From Pterois miles (lineage: Eukaryota; Chordata; Actinopteri; Perciformes; Scorpaenidae): a stretch of 64,000 nt of DNA. The stretch is from positions 3,499,001 to 3,563,000 of the forward strand of contig CAMQGK010000056.1 in assembly GCA_947000775.1 (NCBI GenBank). Direction: 5' to 3'. How positions within the stretch are numbered: the stretch's first letter is position 1; every line of letters begins with the position of its first letter. Made by a program: the position numbers and the translations under genes. The notes under the pieces were generated by a model. It did not search any database, was not told the origin of the DNA, and saw only the letters and a list, made by a program, of their open reading frames with translations. Shown one piece after another: positions 10,579-22,235 of this stretch.

Positions 10579-13500
10579 CTAGTCATCAAAACATGGGAGC
10601 CAAAATGTCTGTTAAGAGAACAGAAGAAGGAGAAATGACTGAAATTAGAAATGAAATATGTCCAACAGCAGCTCCTGTACATGAGAGGCTGATGTGATAC
10701 GTTTGAGCTCACCATGTGAGTGCAGGCGCTGGCGAACGTCATGTATCTGGGGTTGAACTGCAGCGTGTTGATGGGTCCGGGATGTTTCCCATCCAGCACC
10801 GCCACCTTCATGCCGCTCTCTGTGCTCCAAACGTGGACTCTCCCGTCCTCTGAGCCTGCACAACAGGACACGTTATCACAGTCGCAACAGAAATCTTCCA
10901 AGAGGACACCAAAAAATTAAAACTGAGGCGTAAGGCTTACCAATCATGACAAACTGAGAGTCGGGAGTGAAGCAGGCCTCCAAGGAGAAGCCTTTACTGT
11001 TGTTGTAGCTCTTAAAATAAGATAAGAACACTTTCAAGTAACCATACTAATATACAGACAGATTTAATTCAGTAGGTTTCTATTCACTGTATGTCTCCTT
11101 ACAGAAAAAGTGTGCATTACAGCTCCACTGAAAGCATTCAGGACACGAATCATTCCTCCATTGGTGGAGAGGAGAATCTGTTTCCCATCATTACTGAACT
11201 TGAGTCCAGTCCAGTCACAGTCGCGATTAAACCTCGTCTCAAAGGAGGCAAAGGGACCCTTTTCACAGAGAGATAAATGTAACGTAAAAACGTAAAGCAG
11301 GTGCAAGAAGGTCAAATCCAACTGAACTGCTAACACAGAAATTAGCATTTTACCTTTTCAAAAGCACGAAGGTCGTATAGTTTAATGGCCTGTGATTCCA
11401 CCCCAGCAGCAAATATCAGCCCATCAGGGTCAAAGGAACATACAGGTTTCCCCAATGGATTAGTCAAACCCTGAAACACAAACACATACTAATAAATCCA
11501 AAGAAAATTGAAAAGGTGCAACAGGAAGTCTTGATTTTGATATTTTAGCCTTGCTAAGTAAAGACTGCAGTTTCTGTCAAACATTGCTGTTATTAAAGGA
11601 ATACTTCACCCACAACATGACCATTTGCATATTAATTACTCATCCTGTGTTACCTTGAATTGTTGAAGAAAACTTTGTTTTCTCGCATGCCTCCATAGTG
11701 AACGGAGAATCCGAAACAGCGTAAATCCTTGATTAATTGAAGTAAACAGGCTCCAGGTTTAACAACAGCAAAACAATATCAAAAAAACATTAACAAACTC
11801 TCGTACAACTTGCGCAGTGCAATCCAAGTCTCATTTAACTAGTGGCCTGAGACAGTGTAGGAAGTGTTTTAAATAAGTTTTTAGCAAAGATGCATGTGTT
11901 TAGGAGGTAGTGAGCACACAACTGGATTAGGGATGCTAACTTTGAAAAAAATTTCTTAACCAATAACCAAGTCTCGTTAACCTATTATTAATTGTTAACC
12001 GACAAGATCTGTGCCTCACAAGCAGCGGTGCGCCAGCTGCAGTATATGAACACAACAGACAACTGAGTCAGCAGTTCACCATCAGGAGAGCTACTGTAGC
12101 AGCCATGATGCTGCGTTCACTGTCTCCAGTTCACCTGCGGGGAGCATTAGCAGCCACGCTGCTGCGTTTTGTACAGCGGACATGAAGCCACTTTCCCGGC
12201 AAAAGTCTCCACCGCACATTTAGTTTAGTTTAGCAGGTTGTCAGCTGTGTGTCTGTCCGGATTAACAATAGCGATTATCTGACAAACAGTATGTGTGTTT
12301 GTGCTTCGGTAGCTTTGTGCCCACTGTAGCGTAGCTTCAGCGAGTTTCCGACAGACTATGTGTGTGACAGCGGTGAGTGTGGGTTTATTGGTGGCGTTAT
12401 AACTGTGAATGTAGCTGTAGCAGACAGTGTGTGAACAGTTTGTCTGTGAATAAATGCTACGAGGAAGAAGAAGAAGAAGAACCACCATTAATAGTCCAAA
12501 AAAGGGGAAAATCAAAATACACTTTAAAAAACATACATGGTACAGGCAGACCTGCCCTAGCATTAATGGAGAGCTGTGAGTGAGGGGGAGGGTCCTGAAC
12601 CGCCCCGCAGTTGGGGGTTTGGAGCCAGCTCAGGGGAGGAGGAAGGGAAAGAGGGGTGAGGCTACAAGCTACAGCCGCTCTGCTGGAAGTCCAGAGCCAG
12701 CTTCCTGTATCTGCACCGGCTCTCTTTTATGGTGGACCAGTTTTTCTCCTTGAAGTGATGAGCCACTCCTCAGCATTTTTCTCAGCTTTTTAATTAATTA
12801 TTAATATTTCTTTTAATCATTTAACTGACAGTGTTAATTGATTAAAATGCTTAATGTCGGTTATTGTTTAAATGGTAAATTATTAACATCCCTAGACTGG
12901 ATAAACTTGGATTATACTACATGATTTGTGTGAGAGTTTGTAAATGGATTTTGATATAGTTTTGCTGTTGCTAAATGTGGCTTCCATTTACTTCAATTCA
13001 TCAAGGATTTAAAAACAATGTTTTCTTCAAGAATTCAAAGTAACAGATGGTGAGTAATTGATATACAAATGGTCATTTTTTGTGTGAATTATTCCTTATA
13101 ATTCACCCACATAACGTCTTACAGAGGGCAGATCCAAGTGTAGAAACAGTTCCTAAAGCAGGTCTGGGGACACCCAGTGGTCAAAGGACAAATGCTTCTT
13201 TAAGAGCAGGGTTGGTAACTACTGATGTACAGGATCATGATGTGCAGTAATCTGGGAAGTCCTGACCTAAAGCAGTAGCAGCTGTAATTATACATTTCAG
13301 TAAGTGCCCACAGAGAGCAGAGGAAGTGTAATTTTCCCAGCCTGACAACTTACTTGACAGTTTGGAGCGCGCAGATCCCAGATCCGGATCGTTTTGTCCA
13401 ACGAGCCCGAGATAAACATATCATCCACTGGCGACATGGAGAGAGCAATAACTCTACAAATAACAAAAGAAACAAACTTTTATCATGAAATAACAATATT

Positions 13501-14782
13501 TTTAGAGAAGCGAAAATAAGACAAGAAAAGAGCCAAAGTGATACCTGTGGAGGGCTGGGTCACTGGTTGCTATATTCTGCTATTATACCGCACAGAAATG
13601 CATTTTATACAGAGTAAAAATGTCTGATGTTCTGCTTTTGCTTGTCATAACAGTATAGTAACTGAATATAGGCATTTTTAATTGTTTTCTGATGATTTAT
13701 CTAGGGCTACAACTAATAATTGTTGTCACTGTAACTCAATCTTTCGATTATTTTCTTGATTAATCAATTAGCCGTTTTGGCTATAAAATGTCAGAAAATG
13801 GTGATCAGTGTTTCCCAAAGCCCAAGACGTCATCCTCAAATGTCTTGTTTTGTCCACAACTGAAAGATATTCAGTTTACTGTCATAGAGGAGCAAAGAAA
13901 CCAGAAAGTTAATTTAATAGTTGACAAAAAAAAAGATTAATCATTGCAGCTATAGTTCTATAGACCAAATAGTTTCTCAATTAAATTGATAAAACTGACT
14001 TGATTGTGGAGCTGGTTTGTGGATGCAGCCCCAATGTAGTATACTTCTTCACCTAGTATGCATTCTTTGTATTTATAATAGCTTTGTGAATAGAAACAGA
14101 CTAATTTATTCACAGCACACGACATTTTTATCCGTCCTTTTTACTCACCTTGCAGTGTGACCTGGAAAATACCGGATGTATTTGTTGTCAGTGAGTGACA
14201 GGTATCTGATGGTATCTACAAGACACAAAATCAATAGTATATATTTGATTAATAGTATATTTGTACTATGTTTTAGTTTATAGCTTATTGATTGCATGGT
14301 GCTTTGTGCCAACTGCTGACTCAGTACTGAGTTATTACCATCTAGTTTGTTGGAGCTGTAGACCACTGTCTGTGCATCTCCATGTGTGTAGCGGATCAGG
14401 TCTACTCCATACTTCTTGCTGTACAGAGTCCCATTAGGTCTGAGAAACAATATTTAAACCTATTAATCACTCCGTCATGGTCCAGACACATTCATGTGGG
14501 CCAGTTTATCTAAAGATATTTAGACAATGTAGATATGATAATGTGTTGTTATTTTCATATATCTGGGGCCTACATGCATTACACACTTGTTTTTTTTTAT
14601 GTAATACTATTGACCACTCACTTTCCTTCTCGCATGTCATATAACACAATGCAGTCGTCGTCGCTGCTTGATATTGCATTTTCACCATTTTGGCTGAAGT
14701 CCACACAGTTGACTTTCTGTGAGTTTTCTCGATATGTTCTTGCAACCCTGAAATGTCGTAACACGTTGTCTGTGATCTTCAT
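10579..14782 (-). CDS. wdr82: WDR82-like WD40 protein, SET1/COMPASS and PP1 complex subunit
   Basis: Nine coding exons: 14782-14622, 14439-14339, 14215-14149, 13453-13354, 11470-11354, 11258-11103, 11010-10941, 10855-10713, 10608-10579. Total 945 nt, 314 aa (human about 313). WD40 repeats fill the protein: SSSDDDCIVLYD, LYSKKYGVDLIRYTH, VVYSSNKLDDTIRYLS, NKYIRYFPGH, FISGSLDKTIRIWDLR, GKPVCSFDPDGLIFAAG, WTGLKFSNDGKQILLSTNG, FTPDSQFVMIGSEDG, ESGMKVAVLDGKH, FMTFASAC-like YMTFASAC, and a 9-residue last exon ending FWLPCFDD. In the known family WDR82 recruits SETD1A/B to Ser5-phosphorylated RNA polymerase II and is part of a nuclear PP1 complex. The copy differs from human WDR82 at many positions, unusual for such a conserved protein, so it may be a divergent paralogue. 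It is head to head with the rpusd4-like gene. Confidence 0.9.
11594..13098. mobile_element. long fold-back MITE interrupted by a hAT-like element
   Basis: The left arm starts AAGGAATACTTCACCCACAA and continues ATGACCATTTGCATATTAAT. The right arm, read in reverse complement, starts AAGGAATAATTCACACAAAA and continues ATGACCATTTGTATATCAAT. Homology extends for roughly 200 bp per arm, through GAAGAAAAC, AAATCCTTGAT and AACAGCAAAAC. The centre is split by the element at 11928-12894. It lies in the wdr82 intron between the exons at 13354 and 11470 and has no coding capacity. Confidence 0.75.
11928..12894. mobile_element. non-autonomous hAT-like element with 8-bp target duplication
   Basis: Ends are TAGGGATGCTAAC and the complement of GTTAT...AACATCCCTA (TAGGGATGTTAAT). 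Flanks are AACTGGAT (11920-11927) and GACTGGAT (12895-12902), an 8-bp target duplication with one mismatch, as expected for hAT elements. The interior has no transposase and includes a short (GAA)n. It is inserted in the fold-back MITE. Confidence 0.8.
13702..13957. repeat. MITE-like interspersed repeat, copy 2
   Basis: Same family as the copy at the window start: CTAGGGCTACAACTAATAAT, CAAATGTCTTGTTTTGTCCA, and GATTAATCATTGCAGCTATA at the end. Located in a wdr82 intron. Confidence 0.6.
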
Positions 14783-15589
14783 GTCCGCAGCTTTTCATAA
14801 CAGTCTATACTGTTAAAAACCTAGAAGTGGACCTCTGCATTAGCTCCCTCTGATTTAATGAAGCCTGCGAGTTATTTCTGGATGCGAGAACAATATCACC
14901 TAAGAGACGAGCCTCGACGCGACACTATTTCAAACATTTTGAGAAAATAATAAAACAAAAAACAAACGTTGTATATCACAACACGAAATACGGAGCAACC
15001 TGGAATGACAATGATACGTTGGGTTCGTACTTCAGTATCTACCAGGTGGGCGGTGTTCAGCAGTCACCATTACTTTCATTGGCTTCAACAAACCGGCTAG
15101 CGGCGGTATAACAAACAAGCACACTTGTTACCAGAAAACGGAAATACGTCACACCACCACCGGACATTGTTACTGCGTCGTTACGTTTGAGATTTTTTTA
15201 ACTATTTTGAAGGTTATGTATATATATATTTTCCTGCCATCACTTTTTGTGATTGCGCATTTTTGGAGCATGTTGGCAAAATTGCTGTGTGAGCAAAAAT
15301 TCAAACTTTTTTGTGATGTTTGAACCAGTCTACAAGTCCAAAACATACGTGTGTTTGACTGAACGAGTGTAAATTTCAACATTTTTAATAATACAGTTAT
15401 ACAAATCGGATTTGTGTATTTTCTTGCTTTTTTGTGTGGGAAATACAGTTTGTACGCCTTTATTATGAAAGGTGCGGCCCGGAAGTGTGAAGCCATAGAC
15501 CGGAAACCATGCCGGAAACAGCAAGCATGTGTCCTCTGGCGTTTGTTTGCGTCTCGTAGTTGATGGGAACTGTTTAGCGACACTCAACA
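14783..15589. promoter_or_regulatory. head-to-head promoter interval of wdr82 and rpusd4-like gene
   Basis: 807 bases separate the two divergent start codons. An ETS-type site CCGGAAGT lies at 15479-15486, with GGAAA and CCGGAAA variants near 15500-15515 close to the rpusd4 start. GAAACGGAAATACGTCA-like sequence is near 15133-15150. Start sites are not visible from sequence alone. Confidence 0.45.
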
Positions 15590-18500
15590 ATGAACAGCTG
15601 TAGAAGAATAGCCTGCAGTGGCTGGAAATCCGGCCTGAAGACCGTCCTCTCTCGGGTCAAACCGCCGACAAACTGCTGCCGGTGTCCGGAAGCAGCACCG
15701 TCTCTCAGCCGGAGCCACACCATCGCCGCTAAACAGACGCCAGGCTCCGACACGGGAGAGAAACCGCGGCTGAAGGCGATTGACCTGGCGCGGAAGGTCC
15801 AACGGGAGAGGACGAAACCACGGGCGGAGGAAACTCCGCTTTCCGACCAGCAGAAGAGGGTGATGGAGCTGAAACGGTTCAGTCTGCAGCTACAACATGT
15901 TCACCCTAACGTGCTGGCTAAACACCTCCACAGAGGCGTGCTGTACCAGGACAAGGATGTAGTTGTCATCAACAAACCTTATGGTGTTCCTGTCAAAGGT
16001 AAACCAACAGGGGCTGAAAGTAGTTAATATTAATGATTTACACTGATTTAAGTTTGAGCTCAGTAAAAGAGAGTTTGTGTCACGTGGGATTTGGTTAGAG
16101 AAACATCATGCATATACGGTTATTTCTTTAGATTTATAACGATTAGTTAATTATTCAAGTAGTTGACTGACCAAAAAACTGTCAATCAATCGCTTGCCAT
16201 TTTTCAAACAAAATGCCACAACCTCTCTGGTTCTGCAGAGATCTCAGGATTTCCCACATTTTTCTGGACTTCAATTGCCAAATATATATTTTAATCAATT
16301 TATCTGCTGATTATATTTTTGATTGTATTGATTTATTATATGTTAAAAAGAGCGAAAAAATCCCATTGCAAGTTCTGAGACCCAAGATGATAAATTACAT
16401 TCAAATGTCTTGTTTTGTCCAGTCGATAACTCAGACATTCAACTTAAATTAAGATGCAGGATGCAGAAGCAGCAAATTCACACATCTGATAAATTGGAAC
16501 CAGCAAATATGTGACATTTTTGTTTGATTACATAACTGAAATGTGTTATCAGTTATTGATGAATGTTGCAGGTTAACACTGTCAAGCTATGAATTGTTTC
16601 AGGCTCCTCCCTGTTTTGTTGTAAATTGAATACCTTTGTGTTTTCACTCTTTGTTGGACACCACCAGCAGTTTTAAGTGGTCACCTTTGGCTCTAGGGAA
16701 CTGTGATGGACATTTTTTAAAATTATTTTCTGACATTTTATTGACCAATAGATTATTCTGTATATATTGATAATGGTTTTATTATTTTTTTTAAATTGTA
16801 GACCTATAGTTCTTTGCATATCTGCCAAGATTACTGTATGTGCCCATACTGATAATAAGCAAATATTGACCAGTAATATTGGTCTGCTGATATATTGGTA
16901 GGGTTTATTGTGGTAATTAGAGTTAATTCTGATACCAGTTTGGGAAATGTGTCTGATGATACTGCCCAAATTTTGGGATTGGACACTGACAAGTACACTA
17001 GTCTATGCACTGATCCAATACCATAATTTATTAATACAGAAAAAACCTTGTTTAACCAGAAATCAATTCGTCTTCATGGCTCCAAAACAGCAGCCAGTTG
17101 CCACAGGCAAATGCTGTTGTAGAGCAGCAAAGAAGGGCTGATTGCAGGTAGTTTGTCACAGCTCTTAAATAATAATAATAATAACTATATATTTTTTTTA
17201 TCAAGCTGGTATTGGGTCAGTACTCGGTATTGTCCTAAAGTGCAAGTTCAGGTATTGGGAAGGAAAAATGGTACTGCAACATCTCTGATGGAAACTACAT
17301 ACACTGTAGTATTGTAGTGTCAGTATTAGGTTTTACAGATATTGGCAGACTTGTGTGTCTGGACCTGAATACATGTACATTTGTTGCTCTCAGATGACGC
17401 TGAGGTCACATCCATCTCCTCTGTGCTTCCTGTTCTCTCCAAAATGATGGATGGGATGAAGATCAAGTCGGACTCTCAGCTGTTCCCCTGTCTGAAGCTG
17501 GAGAAGGAAACAACAGGAGCTTTCCTGCTAGCCAGGAGTGAAGACATAGCGGAGCACATACTCAACCTTAACAGAAATAACCAAGTGCAGAGAAAGTTCT
17601 GGTAAGATGCATTCTGGGGTTAAAATGGTAGCAGAGATATTGCGTCCAAATCCACATGCTGCAGTTGACATGTTAGTCTTTCACATGTTCTCTGCTCCTC
17701 CTCAGGGTCGTCACAGTTGGTGTACCTGTTCCATCAGAAGGAGTGATTGACATTCCCATCATAGAGAGAGAGATCACAGGCTCTCGGCCACACTACAAGG
17801 TGTCTTTTCTTCTGTGGTTTTGACGCTGTAATAATTAGTTGTTAATAATCAGTTAATCAAAATTTATTCAAAATGTGATAATTAATTGCTGTCGACAGTA
17901 AAAAAAAAAAATAAAGAAATTTCTTTTCTGTGTTTCATGTTAAACAATAAACTGAGTACGTTGAGTTAGCCTACTGTACATTGGCTATTTATAGTTGTTT
18001 CAAGTAAATTACAAGTCAATGACTAAAATAAATCCTAATTTTGGTGTGCAGTATTGTAGAACTATTCATGATAACTTCTTTTTTTGATTTCAGATGGCTC
18101 TCAGTCCTCTTTTCAGAATGAATGATGCAGGCGATGGCGTGACCAAAATCCGCGCCAATCGGCAAGCCCTTTCTGCAGTGACCAAGTACAGAGTCCTGGA
18201 CAGCAGCAGTGGTTGCAGCCTCGTGGAGCTCCAGCCTTTTACTGGTAAGACTGGCGCTTTTTCTGTCGCAGGAGATATCTGCCAGTTCAGTTTGTTAAAT
18301 TTCTTTTTAAGACGACTGGACACATTTTTTTTTATGTCTGCTTCTTTTTCCGAGACCTCACTTAGACCAAGAAAGTGGATCACGTCGCTCCAGTTCTGAT
18401 GTCTTTAAACTGGTGTCTGTCTGACAAAAAACTGATTTCAAACTACTGCTGTTGGTTTATAAAGCACTTAATGATAATACTAAAATACATGTCTGATCCT

Positions 18501-19843
18501 CTGCTACATTATGAACCAGACCTCTCAGGTCATCTGGGACAGGTCTGCTGTCTGTCCCCAGAGTCAAAATTTAACATGGAGAAGTGGTGTTTAGTTTTTA
18601 TGCACCGTTTTCTAGAATAAACTCAGCTGCAACCCTCACCTCTTATATATATCAAGCCTGAGGACTTTTCTGTTTGCTGCTGCCTTTTATTAAATCAAAT
18701 AATTATTAGTTTCTTACACTGCACTGTAACTTTTTTGTATTTTGGACCTGTCTTATTCTACTTTAGCTGGTTTTTATTTAATGATGAGTACTGAGGAACC
18801 TGTTTTGCTGTTTAGTGGATTGTTTAGGCCACTAACTTTATCTTTTATAATGTGTTTTAATGTTTTATGAATTGCCTTGTTGTTGATATGTGCTATAAAA
18901 ATAAACTTCTTCCTTTCTTCTGTCCACAGGAGTGAAGCACCAGATGAGGGTTCACATGGCCCTTGCTCTGACATGCCCCATTCTTGGTGACCACAAATAT
19001 TCCAACTGGAGTAAACTGGCCCCCCAGGTAAAATATGTATACATTATAGCACAGAGAACCCATTTACAAGGGCCAGACGCCAGTAAACCATAAGTAGCAA
19101 ACCATTAACAATCAGCAGATGCCCCTTAAGCAAGATTGGTGTATCATCAGCTGCTTTTTGATACCCGTGTTGATCAAAGGCGGACAAACCAAGACATATC
19201 TGGTGTCCCTGTAGTTCCTCGAACCATTCCTGAATAATTGCTGCCTAATAAAAGCACTACTGCATGATGGGGAAGAATAAAACAGGTCTTTTATAGATCA
19301 ATGTTATGGTATGGTTTGGCATTTAGGCGAGAAAGTGTCACAAATATGGTCTTTTTATCCTATGCAAATTGGCATGGCCATTTTCAAAGGGGTACCTCAA
19401 CCTCTGACCTCAAGATATGTGAATGAAAATGGGTTCTATGGGTACCCACGAGTCTCTAGGACTTAATTTGCAAGTAATCAGTTGTGATTAATTGTGATTA
19501 AATATTTTAATCAATTGACGGCTGGAGTATGTTATTAAAAATATACAAACAGGATATGAGGAGCGATATTTCTGCAAGAGCTCAGCTTCTGTCAGTAAGT
19601 GTGTCTTCAATATACAAATCTGTTCATTTTGGTGCACAGAAATTACCGGAACGTGTGCTGGGAAAGCTTGGACTGGAACAAAGCAAAGTCCGGTATCTTC
19701 CTCTTCATGTTCTCGCTCGACAGCTGACACTGCCAGGAACCAATGGAGCCGACATCAGCGTGTCCTGTCCCCTACCTAAATACTTCACACAAACGTTGAA
19801 TCGACTGCATTTAACTCTTCCTGATGAAAAGAACCATAAATAA
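15590..19843 (+). CDS. rpusd4: RPUSD4-like mitochondrial RluA-family pseudouridine synthase
   Basis: Six exons: 15590-15998, 17394-17601, 17706-17799, 18094-18244, 18930-19027, 19640-19843. Total 1,164 nt, 387 aa (human RPUSD4 about 377). The N-terminus (MNSCRRIACSGWKSGLKTVL) is basic and acid-free, like a mitochondrial presequence. RPUSD4 hallmarks are QKRVMELKRF, HVHPNVLAKHL, RGVLYQDKDVVVINKPYGVP, KMALSPLFRM, VELQPFTGVKHQMRVH, CPILGDHKYSNW and LAPQKLPERVLGKLGLEQSK. In mammals RPUSD4 acts on mitochondrial 16S rRNA and tRNA. The striking oddity is the active-site motif: human-type CHRLDKETTG reads CLKLEKETTG here (17491-17520), so the catalytic aspartate is glutamate and the adjacent His and Arg are gone. 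RPUSD3 is less similar. Polyadenylation signal AATAAA at 19950-19955. Confidence 0.9.
16125..16470. repeat. decayed MITE-like sequence in rpusd4 intron 1
   Basis: GATTAGTTAATTATTCAAGT, CAAATGTCTTGTTTTGTCCA and GATAACTCAGACATTCA resemble the GGGCTGCAAC MITE family. The rest of intron 1 to 17393 is AT-rich with no recognisable gene. Confidence 0.4.
18400..18912 (+). mobile_element. LINE 3'-end remnant abutting a splice acceptor
   Basis: Contains decayed reverse-transcriptase tail coding sequence (TTGGTTTATAAAGCACTTAA, ACCTCTCAGGTCATCTGGGA, CAGGTCTGCTGTCTGTCCCC) and a 3' end AATTGCCTTGTTGTTGATAT then GTGCTATAAAAATAAACTT. Such 3' ends recur in fish non-LTR elements. Frames carry stops. It ends about 17 bases before rpusd4 exon 5. 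Confidence 0.6.
19319..19500. repeat. interspersed repeat fragment in rpusd4 intron 5
   Basis: ATGGCCATTTTCAAAGGGGT, CTCAAGATATGTGAATGAAA and GGGTTCTATGGGTACCCACG match, in reverse orientation, the inside of the element at 49944-51051. Non-coding. Confidence 0.5.
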
Positions 19844-19949
19844 CCACCTCAGCAATCCAAGTGATATCTAAATGCATCGGTTGTGAAGGATTTCAGACTG
19901 CAGCATGGGTGAAAAGTGTATTATGTGTACCATTCAAGTTAAATGGGAA

Positions 19950-19955
19950 ATAAAA
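19950..19955 (+). terminator. probable rpusd4 polyadenylation signal
   Basis: AATAAA located 107 bases after the stop codon of the rpusd4-like gene. Confidence 0.55.
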
Positions 19956-20442
19956 ATATATGAAGCTTGGTTATAGAGTGCTACAGGAATGAGTTCTAAA
20001 AACTGTAAATGAGTTGGCATTTTTGTACTTCTCGTTCCCTCATCTCAAAGTCAAACAGATTTTTTCAGTGGTTAGCTATCTCCTAACCCAGAAGGAATAG
20101 GATACAGAAAATAAATGGAGACATTATTATAATATACAAAAGTCAGTTCAGGTTAAACAGTTTCAAGGAATATCTTGTTACCATAGAAAGGAGGTAGTCA
20201 TAACACAACGAAGGTCCAGGCAAGGAAAAGTCAATCAATTCTGTGTCAGTGGTGTAACACTCTGGAAAATGTAGATAAATATAATTCAGAGAGGGAGACA
20301 TTAGGAGATAGAGAACATGAGATAGTTGACACGAGTTTAAAATCATTACTGAGCACGGGAAGGACTTCAGGGAAATCAGAAAGGGGTTTGTAGGCTATAA
20401 ATTACAGGCAGGATTAGGAGAAAAACTTGCAAATATATATAT

Positions 20443-21640
20443 ACACTCCGGCCACATAATTAGGTACACCTGTTCACACATATAGCTAATCAGCCGATCA
20501 CATGACCACAACTCAATGCATTTAGGCATGTAGACATGGTCAAAAACAACTGGCTGAAGTTCAAACCGAGCATCAGAATGGGGAAGAAAGGGGATTTAAG
20601 GGACTTTGAACGTGGCGTGGTTGTTGGTCTGAGTATTTCAGAAACTGCTGATCTACTGGAATTGTCACACACAACCATCTCCAGGGTTTACAGAGAATGG
20701 TCCGAAAAAAGAAAATATCCAGTGAGGCAGTTGTGTGGACGAAAATGCCTTGTTGATGAGAGAGGTCAGAGGAGAATGGACAGACTGGTTGGAGATGATA
20801 GAAAGGTAACAGTAACTCAAATCACCACTCGTTACAACCAATTAATGCAGAATATCATATCTGAAAGCACAACACATTGAACCTTGAAGAAGATGGGCTA
20901 CAGCAGCAGAAGACCACACCGAGTGCCACTCCTGTCAGCTAAAAACAGGAAACTGAGACTACCATTTGCACAGGCTCACCAAAATTGGACAATAGAAGAT
21001 TGGAAAAACATTGCCTGGTCTGACGAGTCTCGATTTCAGCTGCGACATTCAGATGTCAGGGTCAGAATTTGGTGTAAACAACATGAAACATGGATCCATC
21101 CTGCCTTGTATCAACGGTTCAGGCTGCTGCTGCTGGTGTAATGGTGTGGGGGATATTTTCTTGGTACATTTTGGGCTCCTTAGTACCAACTGAGCATCGT
21201 TTAAATGCTGCAGCTTACCTGAGTATTGTTGCTGACCATGTCCATCCCTTTATGACCACAGTGTACCATCTTCTGATGGCTACTTCCAGCAGGATAATGC
21301 ACCATGTCACAAAGCTCTACATCTCAAACTGGTTTCTTGAACATGACAAGTTCATGACATAACAATAGTCCACTGTATTCAGGTGGCCTCCACAGTCACC
21401 AGATCTCGAGCCAATAGAGCACCTTTGGGATGTGGTGGAACGGGAGATTCACATCATAGATGTGCAGCCGAAAAATCTGCAGTAACTGCGTTATGCTATC
21501 ATGTCAATATGGACCAAAATCTCTGAGGAATGTTTCCAACACCTTGTTGAAAGTATGCCACGAAGAATTAAGGCAGGTCCGAAGGCAAAGGGGGTCCAAC
21601 CTTTTACTAGCAAGGTGTTTTATTAGTATTTTTCTTACTT
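20443..21640 (+). mobile_element. Tc1-like transposon with broken transposase
   Basis: The left end CACTCCGGCCACATAATTAG, then GTACACCTG, pairs with a decayed right end near 21600-21630 (GGTCCAACC, CTAGCAAGGTG). The transposase reads from about 20536: RMGKKGDLRDFERGVVVGLS, a helix-turn-helix region (ETADLLELSHTTISRVYREW), then an in-frame TGA at 20878, then KKMGYSSRRPHRVPLLSAKN and WSDESRF with the first catalytic Asp. After a frameshift near 21141, VMVWGIFSW and EHRLNAAAYLSIVADHVHPF follow. After another shift come the QQDNAPCHKA region (near 21290) and PIEHLWDVVE (near 21412). The catalytic landmarks survive only across frames, so it is inactive. Confidence 0.85.
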
Positions 21641-21777
21641 TTTTTTAACCAGTATTTAAATAATAATGTATGATGTCATGACTCTACACACCGATACAGT
21701 AGGTGGTGGTATTGAGTTGGTTTGCAAAACACAGAAGAAACGTCATCACGCCGGACACGTAAACGCCTTACAGCAGG

Positions 21778-22235
21778 GTTGACGTAGTTTTGTAAGGCCA
21801 ACCAGGAAGCTACCGCCACATTGGCTCACGTCTTTTATTGCAGAAAATAAGCTCGTTTGTGATAGTTATAGGGTTGGTCAACTAGATAACATTCACAAAT
21901 GAACACTTTTTGTGATTTTTGAAGTTTGAATGCAATCATCGGGCACAAAACGCGAACTACATAACGGTCGCATGACTGTGACGAAGCGCACCCGTCGGCG
22001 TGATGACGTTTCGTAGTCTCATTTAGCCACTTGTTAGCATCCGCCTTTTTAAAGACACTTAAACGCTTCAGAATGCACGAGTGGAATATGTGTCGACATA
22101 TTTATATCGTAGAACCAAACTCTCTCCAGTTTGTGTTCACCACAAACCTTAATTCAAGCATCTAACCAAAAAACTCATTCAAAAAACCCATTGACTTCGA
22201 GACGAGGGAACCGGAAGTGCAAACATGCTAACTCA
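21778..22235 (+). repeat. interspersed repeat upstream of the THAP gene
   Basis: Contains TTATTGCAGAAAATAAGC, ATTTTTGAAGTTTGAATGCA and GTGATGACGTTTCGTAGTCT. A related copy in the opposite orientation is at about 29050-29425. The element runs to within about 200 bases of the THAP start codon, so it may contribute promoter sequence. Non-coding. Confidence 0.5.

Noticed and set aside
10856..14621. let-7 microRNA expected in a wdr82 intron
   Set aside because: In human, MIRLET7G lies in a WDR82 intron, but no complement of the let-7 seed and mature sequence was seen in any intron here.
15590..19843. Calling this gene rpusd3 instead of rpusd4
   Set aside because: RPUSD3 also lacks HRLD, but QKRVMELKRF, HPNVLAKHL, RGVLYQDKDVVVINKPYG and LAPQKL...LGLEQSK match RPUSD4 much better.
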